A stretch of DNA of 64,000 nt from VGJJ01 sp964480705 (GTDB taxonomy: Archaea > Iainarchaeota > Iainarchaeia > Iainarchaeales > VGJJ01). Shown here in pieces: positions 58,867-64,000 of this stretch (positions are counted from its first letter, which is position 1; every line of letters begins with the position of its first letter). Position numbers and translations under genes: made by a program. The notes under the pieces were generated by a model, which was not told the DNA's origin, did no database searches, and saw only the letters and a list, made by a program, of their open reading frames with translations. The DNA is taken from contig CAYZPC010000002.1 of assembly GCA_964480705.1 (NCBI GenBank), positions 47,663 to 111,662 of the forward strand. Direction: 5' to 3'.

Positions 58867-58875
58867 CCGGACAAT

Positions 58876-60099
58876 TTACGCGCCCATAAATTCTTTCTCT
58901 AAAACATCCTTAATCTTCTGCGCGTCCACTTTCAACTTAATGAAGCGCGTTTGTCCCTTCACTCCCGGCCCGCTTTGCGTAGTAACAATCATTCCGTACA
59001 TTTCCAACTGGTTGATGTATTCGCGATACCAGCGCGCGGACACCGGGTCATTAAACTTGAATTTTTTGGCGGTGCGTTCGTATTCTTCATACACTTCTCC
59101 ACTATACAACACGCCTTCGGCTTTCGTTCCGGACAATGTTTGAATGGGCCTTCGTTGCAGGGTGAGTGCGGCAATGGTGTAGAGTACGAGTTTCTCGTGC
59201 TCGGGCAATAATGTCACGTGCTCCATGATGATTTCTTGTTCAACCGATGAACGGGCATTTTTCACATGCACATCCGTGACTTGTCCTACTTTTTCTTCAT
59301 CGGCGAGTTCTCCCGCGCGCAATAATAATTTGATTGCTGTGCGCGCATCCCCGCTTTCTTGCGCCGCGATGGCGGATGCTAAGCTAATCGCCCCCGACTC
59401 TACTGCGTTGGGGGAAAATGCTTCTTGCACGCGCTGTTCCAAAATGGTGTGTAATTGTTCCGCGTTATAGGGGGGAAAAATCATTTCTTGCTGGCACAAG
59501 GATGATTTGGTTCGCGGGTCTAATGCGTCTTTGAATAACAAATTGTTGGAGATGCCAATCACCGAAATGCCTCCCTTGGGCAATTCATCGTTCGAACGCG
59601 TAGTAGAATAAATTAGCTCATCCAAGTCGCGAACTTTATCCAATTCATCCAGCACTAAAATCAAATGCGTTTCCGTGTCTCGCACATATCCCACGAGTTT
59701 TTCATACAAGTACGCGGCGGAGTATCCTTGAAATGCTTTATCAGGTTCTCCCGGAAAAATTTCTCGGAGGCATTTGAGTAAAACTTTGTATTTTTTGTTG
59801 TGCGTGCGGCAATTGATATACACGTGCCTAATTTTGAGTTCTTTTTTGGCGGCAAATGTTCCTAATTCGTCCATCACATGTCTCGTTGAAGATGTTTTTC
59901 CCGTGCCGGGTTTTCCATAGATGAATAAGTTCTCCGGCCGCTGTCCGCGCAGGGCGGCAGCCACCACGCGTGTTATGTCTCCTAATTGTTTTTCGCGGAA
60001 GGGCAGCACGTTGGGCGTGTAATGCGGCATTATTTTGTTTCGGTCCGAGAACACGGATGGTTTAGTAAACTCGGCTTCGAATGCGTTTTGTAAACTCAT
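58876..60099 (-). CDS. cdc6: Orc1/Cdc6 replication initiator
   Basis: AAA+ domain with Walker A YGKPGTGKTSSTRHVMDEL (about 60-78), Walker B LILVLDELDKV, sensor 1 SVIGISNNL and sensor 2, followed by a C-terminal winged helix. The ATP-binding site looks active. It is 407 residues, normal length. It binds origins and loads MCM. It is convergent with hel308 (nine bases apart) and divergent from sepF; the 190-base space between could hold an origin but I see no clear ORB repeats. Confidence 0.96.
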   Translation of the reverse strand: MSLQNAFEAEFTKPSVFSDRNKIMPHYTPNVLPFREKQLGDITRVVAAALRGQRPENLFIYGKPGTGKTSSTRHVMDELGTFAAKKELKIRHVYINCRTHNKKYKVLLKCLREIFPGEPDKAFQGYSAAYLYEKLVGYVRDTETHLILVLDELDKVRDLDELIYSTTRSNDELPKGGISVIGISNNLLFKDALDPRTKSSLCQQEMIFPPYNAEQLHTILEQRVQEAFSPNAVESGAISLASAIAAQESGDARTAIKLLLRAGELADEEKVGQVTDVHVKNARSSVEQEIIMEHVTLLPEHEKLVLYTIAALTLQRRPIQTLSGTKAEGVLYSGEVYEEYERTAKKFKFNDPVSARWYREYINQLEMYGMIVTTQSGPGVKGQTRFIKLKVDAQKIKDVLEKEFMGA

Positions 60100-60151
60100 G
60101 GGTTTTCACCCTCACTTCCACTAATCCTTACTTGTTAACAGTTGACCAGCA

Positions 60152-60161
60152 TTTTAAGGTT
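60152..60161 (-). promoter_or_regulatory. TATA box of cdc6
   Basis: ACCTTAAAAT on the minus strand, about 55 bases before the cdc6 ATG, with GTGAGGGTG as ribosome binding site. An imperfect inverted repeat CGTGTTTG/CAAGCACACG (60163-60186) lies next to it. Confidence 0.4.
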
Positions 60162-60288
60162 CCGTGTTTGCTTTTCCAAGCACACGTTTAAGAACTTCAA
60201 AAGGACAATATAGCCAACGCAGCCTTTTTGAAAATTCAAAAATGCTGAGGGTTTAAGCCTTTTAGACCAAAATGAGGGGGAATGTAAC

Positions 60289-60657
60289 ATGGGCTTCTTA
60301 GATAAGGTATTCACGAGTCAAACCGAACAGGTTGATGTAGAAGATTTTTTGAATAACATGGATGTGGAAGAAGAATCCACCTTCGAGGACGCGGATGCGT
60401 ACGTTAAGCCCATTACTTTGCGCGGTGCGGAAGATATGGCTGCCGTTGAGCACGAGTTGAAAGAAGGAAATTTGATTTTGTTGAACATCGAAGATGCTCA
60501 AAAGCGAAACCCCAAAGGGTTGCGAGATATGGTCATTTCAATCAAAGACCTTGTTTCACGCATCGATGGAGACATTGCCGGAATTGCCCAAGGAAGACTC
60601 TTGGTCACACCCGCTCGCGTCAAAATCATGAAGCGAAAAGTTCCTAATCAACAGTAA
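60289..60657 (+). CDS. sepF: SepF cell division protein
   Basis: The 122-residue protein has the archaeal SepF layout: membrane-binding N-terminal amphipathic segment (MGFLDKVF), acidic linker, and the conserved core VKPITLRGAEDMAAVEHELK, NLILLNIEDAQKRNPKGLRD and GDIAGIAQGRLLVTPARVKI. It tethers FtsZ to the membrane at division. GAGGGGGAATGTAAC precedes the ATG; a TATA-like GGTTTAAG is at 60249-60256. An origin initiator gene lies on the other side of the promoter. Confidence 0.96.
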   Translation: MGFLDKVFTSQTEQVDVEDFLNNMDVEEESTFEDADAYVKPITLRGAEDMAAVEHELKEGNLILLNIEDAQKRNPKGLRDMVISIKDLVSRIDGDIAGIAQGRLLVTPARVKIMKRKVPNQQ

Positions 60658-60677
60658 TTGATTTCTTTTTTTTGAAT

Positions 60678-60705
60678 GGGGAAGCAATTCCCCTTCTTTT
60701 TCTAT
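60678..60705 (+). terminator. Hairpin plus T-tract terminator after sepF
   Basis: GGGGAA-GCAA-TTCCCC (GNRA-type loop) is followed by TTCTTTTTCTATTTT. The form is intrinsic-like. Confidence 0.7.
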
Positions 60706-60708
60706 TTT

Positions 60709-60735
60709 AAACTTTTGATAAAAGTTTAATCAAAA
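60709..60735 (+). repeat. Dispersed hairpin element (second copy)
   Basis: AAACTTTT-GAT-AAAAGTTT followed by AATCAAAA; apart from the three loop bases it is identical to the copy at the rps7 stop (11246-11272, minus strand). It lies directly after the sepF terminator. Confidence 0.55.
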
Positions 60736-60783
60736 CCCCAACGATTACCTTTTTGAACCCCGCCCGGCTTGATTCTCATACAT

Positions 60784-61557
60784 ATGCCCAAACTCGAACT
60801 CCCTTCTCTTGCGTTGAAAGTCAAAGTCGAAGAGGTCAAAGACCTTGTTCAGGATGAGTTGGATTCCAATAATTGGGGAGAGATTGAGGTTCCTGCTCCA
60901 GAGTTGGAGTTGATTCCCTATTACGTGTTTCATTTTGACTCGTATTCCGAAACGGAAGAAGAAAAATCCAAAATTCGGAATGTTCATGAGAGCGTGCAGG
61001 GCACCAGCAGTTTGAACGCGGTCAAGAATGCATTAGATGATGTGATTGCCGAAATGGTCAATCCGGATATGATTCAGCCTTTTTTTGACGAGCCCCCTAA
61101 AACAAAAGTCACGGCCAAAAATCCCCGTTTCTCGTTGGAAGAAGCTAAGGGTGCGGCTCAAATCAAAATTGCTGCGCAGGAAAAAGTTCCCCGAGGAAAT
61201 GTGCATGTTTCGGGAATGCGCCTCGTGTATATTCCTTTTTGGGTGTACAAAATTACCCTAGATGAAGATAATGAGGTCAAGCTCCGCATTAATGGAGTGT
61301 CAGGAGAGTTTGAAGGAGAAGAAAGTGGCATTCCCTATCAAGGAAACACCGCTACCGAGCTAGCCAAAGAAACGCTTTCCGATTTACGCTCTCCGGAAGG
61401 GTGGTCTACGTTCATTGGAAATATTGTGAATGATTTTCTCTTGCTTTTTCAGCCCAATAAAGAACACCCTAACCGCTGGATGATGATTCTCATTCTCTTG
61501 CTCATCGCATTATTCTTGCTCGCGCTGGGTTTCATTAATCTCCCCACGCCGCAATAA
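60784..61557 (+). CDS. Tail-anchored protein, unknown
   Basis: Starts MPKLELPSLALKVKVEEVKD; 257 residues. Residues 1-220 are soluble and mixed alpha/beta, with the segments LELIPYYVFHFDSYSETEEE (about 40-60) and GMRLVYIPFWVYKITLDEDN (about 145-165) both aromatic and similar in pattern, suggesting an internal duplication. A C-terminal helix (MMILILLLIALFLLALGFIN, about 232-252) anchors it with the bulk in the cytoplasm. No family is recognised. It lies between sepF and the PolD subunit, convergent with the latter. Confidence 0.65.
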   Translation: MPKLELPSLALKVKVEEVKDLVQDELDSNNWGEIEVPAPELELIPYYVFHFDSYSETEEEKSKIRNVHESVQGTSSLNAVKNALDDVIAEMVNPDMIQPFFDEPPKTKVTAKNPRFSLEEAKGAAQIKIAAQEKVPRGNVHVSGMRLVYIPFWVYKITLDEDNEVKLRINGVSGEFEGEESGIPYQGNTATELAKETLSDLRSPEGWSTFIGNIVNDFLLLFQPNKEHPNRWMMILILLLIALFLLALGFINLPTPQ

Positions 61558-61565
61558 TGCAGCGG

Positions 61566-64000
61566 CTAGGCAAATTCGAATAGCGATTTTTGCGTCTGCT
61601 TCTCAGGAGGGAACACTGCATTAATCTCGGTTTCCGCCAGCGCGATGCGTTGTTTCAAATACGTTGACAAATCGTGCGTGTGAATCAAGTCTTTGGCAAT
61701 CGTCAAATATTTTCGCACACTTCCCTGCGCAATCGTGAGAATAATATTTCCTCCTTCGCATTTGTGGCAGTTTCCCGTGAGGGGGATGCGCCGGTAGGAG
61801 GCGTTGCATTTGGTGCAGCGGAATGTTTGGCGCGAAAACGCGCGCGTGTTTCCAATAATATCCGGGAATAAATGAGAAACAATGACTCGTTCTAGCGAGT
61901 CTTTGAATTCAATTGACATGAGCTTCCCTTGCAACTTGGCTTGTGTCTTGAGTTTTTCTTCCATGCTTTTTAGTTTAGTGTATGTACTCTGCGTCGGACC
62001 AAAATCAAATTGTTTAGTCGTGTGAGAAAAGTGTAATCCAGTATATTGGTGGTCTTTTCCCAATTTTTTCTTCACCACGGGAACTTCTTCTACTTTGGGT
62101 TCGGAGAATGTGAGTGTTTTATCATAAAATGTAGCAGGATACGATGCGCATGTTTCCATTTCGTAGACGTCATCATCAATTTCTTGCGGGTTTAATGCGA
62201 TGGTGAACACTAACGGAGCGTCCATTCTCCCTCCACGTGATTTACTCAAATACGTGTGAGAAAAGTTTAGCAGGGCATCCATCAATAGCATGACCGAATC
62301 CTGGTCCCCATCGATGTTTCGGCGTTTACACATCACAAAATACGGGTGCCCCCATCCTAAGCGTGTTTTGGAATAACCAATCACCCGCGCAACGATTCCT
62401 GCACTCGTGTGGGGGGCGAGTCCAATCACAAGCTGCCCAATAATGTCATTCCGTGTTTTCGCACGGTAGTGGGGTTGCATTTTGTAAAATTTGGATAATA
62501 AATCATCCACAAAATGCGTTCCTCTCAATAGCCAGTCGCCGCATCCTTCGTTCACAATGATGTCCTGCACGAACATTTCAATGAGTTGGTCCTCGCTTTC
62601 GATTGGTTTTCCTTCCGCGTCGTGCGTGTATCCTAATTCTTTTACTTTTTCCACACTCAATCCTATTTCGCGCGGATAAAAGTGTGTAATCGGAGCATTC
62701 AACAGTTCGAAACGACCCGTGCCGTCGCGGAACACGTGCAAGTCATGCTTGGCGCGCAGTATTCCTTTCTCTAATGGTTCGGGTAGTTTTTCGTCCGAGA
62801 TGAGTCCTTTCACTCCTTTCACGGGGTCGGGAATACGTTCCACTAGATTTTTGGCCGCATGTTCAATTTCCGTGCGCAGGTTGAGCGTGTATTCCGTTCC
62901 TTGTTTGGCAGGGAATCCACATCGGTCGCATTTTTGAGTGGAGTTGATGGCTAAGCATTCTTTGTTGCTGCAAATGTACGCCGGTTGAGTATTGTGTTGG
63001 CATTTGATACAGTATCTCCGCGCCGATACTTCGTGGCACGTGGGACATTTGAACACGCCCACTTCCACCGTGACTTTTCCTGTTTTTTCGGAGAAGGATT
63101 TTCCTTTCACCTGCGTGAGTCCGGAGGCGCGGTTCATACTGCGAGTCGCTCCCCCCGCGAGGCCAATAGGGAAGAGAACGTGCGGGTTTCCTTTCATTGT
63201 TCGCGCAACGGCTGCTTCCGGTCTCCCCATTCGTCCTCCGGAGAAAAATCCTACTTTGTCTTTGATTTCAATTCCTGCCGCACGCGAAAGCAATGTGAGC
63301 GTCGTGTCTTCGTCCAAAATGGGTTCCACATTATTTTGGGTGAAAAGCCTCATGGCATCGGATTCGTTCTCATCTAAGTATATCCATTCTCCTTCCACGC
63401 GGTGGGGCAATCCCACATACTCAAATTTTTTCTTGAGTTCCGTGGTGTGAGGATATCGTAATAGTCCAAGCCCCATTCCGGCATCATTGGCTTTTTTGGT
63501 TTCATCAATTATTTTTTTCGTGTCTTCGACGGACCACCCTTTGTAGAACCACGTGTAATTAGGATGCAGCGGCACGCCGAGTTCGCGTGAAAGGGTGTGA
63601 GCGTGCGTGAATGAAATGTAGTCATACGGTTTTTCTAGAATGGGGGAAACATCCACACTTGTTTTTTTTCCCGCATCGAGTTCACGTTTAACCAGCTGCG
63701 CCCACCATTCAGGAACGAATGGAGATGGAGTGAGCGGGTGCGCGGCTTTTCGATAATCTCCTAGCGTCACGAGCATGTCTCCCACAAATAATATTTTGTC
63801 CACGAGGGGGCGGATGCGCAATGCTTCTTCAGCAGTGTTGATTTGTTTTACACTCCCATCTTTCAGCATGACGGTGGGCCCATCAATGGTTTCTACTGGA
63901 AATAGTTGTGCGGCTTTTCCGGGCCTTTCAATTCGGACGTGAGTGCCCACGGCGATGAATTCGTCCATCAAATACATGAATGCGGGGTTGACTCCTTTTC
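61566..64000 (-). CDS. polC: DNA polymerase II (PolD) large subunit DP2, C-terminal part
   Basis: The frame is open through the window edge (KGVNPAF precedes MYLMDEFIAVGT), so the N-terminal part lies beyond. The catalytic region CKRRNIDGDQDSVMLLMDAL (about 560) carries the Asp pair of the two-barrel active site; many archaea have NCDGDED here. Zinc modules CPTCHEVSARRYCIKC, CSNKEC and the C-terminal CTKCNASYRRIPLTGNCHKC are intact. The last residues, QKSLFEF, form a PCNA-binding PIP box. It is the replicative polymerase typical of Euryarchaeota and DPANN; the small subunit DP1 is not in the window. Confidence 0.96.
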   Translation of the reverse strand, partial: KGVNPAFMYLMDEFIAVGTHVRIERPGKAAQLFPVETIDGPTVMLKDGSVKQINTAEEALRIRPLVDKILFVGDMLVTLGDYRKAAHPLTPSPFVPEWWAQLVKRELDAGKKTSVDVSPILEKPYDYISFTHAHTLSRELGVPLHPNYTWFYKGWSVEDTKKIIDETKKANDAGMGLGLLRYPHTTELKKKFEYVGLPHRVEGEWIYLDENESDAMRLFTQNNVEPILDEDTTLTLLSRAAGIEIKDKVGFFSGGRMGRPEAAVARTMKGNPHVLFPIGLAGGATRSMNRASGLTQVKGKSFSEKTGKVTVEVGVFKCPTCHEVSARRYCIKCQHNTQPAYICSNKECLAINSTQKCDRCGFPAKQGTEYTLNLRTEIEHAAKNLVERIPDPVKGVKGLISDEKLPEPLEKGILRAKHDLHVFRDGTGRFELLNAPITHFYPREIGLSVEKVKELGYTHDAEGKPIESEDQLIEMFVQDIIVNEGCGDWLLRGTHFVDDLLSKFYKMQPHYRAKTRNDIIGQLVIGLAPHTSAGIVARVIGYSKTRLGWGHPYFVMCKRRNIDGDQDSVMLLMDALLNFSHTYLSKSRGGRMDAPLVFTIALNPQEIDDDVYEMETCASYPATFYDKTLTFSEPKVEEVPVVKKKLGKDHQYTGLHFSHTTKQFDFGPTQSTYTKLKSMEEKLKTQAKLQGKLMSIEFKDSLERVIVSHLFPDIIGNTRAFSRQTFRCTKCNASYRRIPLTGNCHKCEGGNIILTIAQGSVRKYLTIAKDLIHTHDLSTYLKQRIALAETEINAVFPPEKQTQKSLFEFA

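Noticed and set aside
60100..60288. Replication origin next to cdc6
   Set aside because: No repeated ORB-like sequence with a G-run was found; only one weak inverted repeat. Left as a possibility in the findings.
1..64000. CRISPR arrays, transposases, integrases
   Set aside because: No regularly spaced direct repeats and no insertion-sequence proteins or terminal repeats were seen.

Overview
The window is a stretch of archaeal chromosome. The evidence is RNA polymerase with split A'/A'' and B'/B'' genes plus subunit H, aEF-1alpha, aEF-2, L30e beside S12/S7, the large subunit of DNA polymerase D, Orc1/Cdc6, Hel308, aCPSF1, archaeal NAC, a beta-type proteasome subunit and two geranylgeranyl reductases. 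PolD and SepF argue against Crenarchaeota. The many small unannotatable membrane and secreted proteins and compact gene packing suggest a DPANN-type or related euryarchaeal lineage; I cannot fix the phylum from the sequence alone. Genes are dense, ATGA overlaps are common, and translation starts use either clear GGAGG-type ribosome binding sites or a TATA box about 25-30 bases upstream (leaderless).

Layout. 1-5.4 kb: secreted, disordered and membrane proteins, including a LemA/TPM pair. 5.5-20.3 kb: the transcription/translation block on the minus strand (rpoH-B''-B'-A'-A''-L30e-S12-S7-EF2, then a propeller lipoprotein, EF1A and S10); nusA, often found between L30e and S12, is absent. 20.6-28.7 kb: a carotenoid/lipid and oxidative-stress block: a GT2 glycosyltransferase, a two-subunit lycopene cyclase (CrtYc/CrtYd), phytoene desaturase, phytoene synthase, a geranylgeranyl reductase, Fe/Mn superoxide dismutase, a methyltransferase and a DUF2203 protein. 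28.7-32.8 kb: aspartase with succinate dehydrogenase/fumarate reductase A and B subunits but no membrane anchor. 32.8-36.1 kb: two more glycosyltransferases and a second geranylgeranyl reductase. 36.1-42.4 kb: DEAD-box helicase, DsbA-like protein, RadC-like protein, a four-repeat lipoprotein, Nudix hydrolase and a DUF4013 membrane protein. 42.4-46.4 kb: an unknown helical protein, a TRAM protein, a CARDB-like surface protein and AK6-type adenylate kinase. 46.4-47.2 kb: the largest non-coding stretch, with a GC-rich, heavily structured candidate RNA behind a strong TATA box and an AT-rich segment with iterated motifs. 47.2-55 kb: aCPSF1, proteasome beta, FKBP isomerase, surface proteins, twin tiny membrane proteins and NAC. 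55-64 kb: DNA metabolism and division: thymidylate synthase, Hel308, Orc1/Cdc6, SepF and PolD large subunit (cut by the window end).

How they work together: the expression block supplies core transcription and translation, with aCPSF1 as the likely termination nuclease. CrtB, CrtI and CrtYcYd would turn geranylgeranyl-PP into a cyclised carotenoid, while the two reductases saturate isoprenoid chains. Aspartase could feed fumarate to the neighbouring reductase, whose iron-sulfur subunit has lost all three ligands of the [3Fe-4S] centre. The most unusual items are the candidate structured RNA at 46.4-46.85 kb, the structured leader at 50.98-51.1 kb, the modified fumarate reductase, and a dispersed hairpin element found at the ends of several genes.
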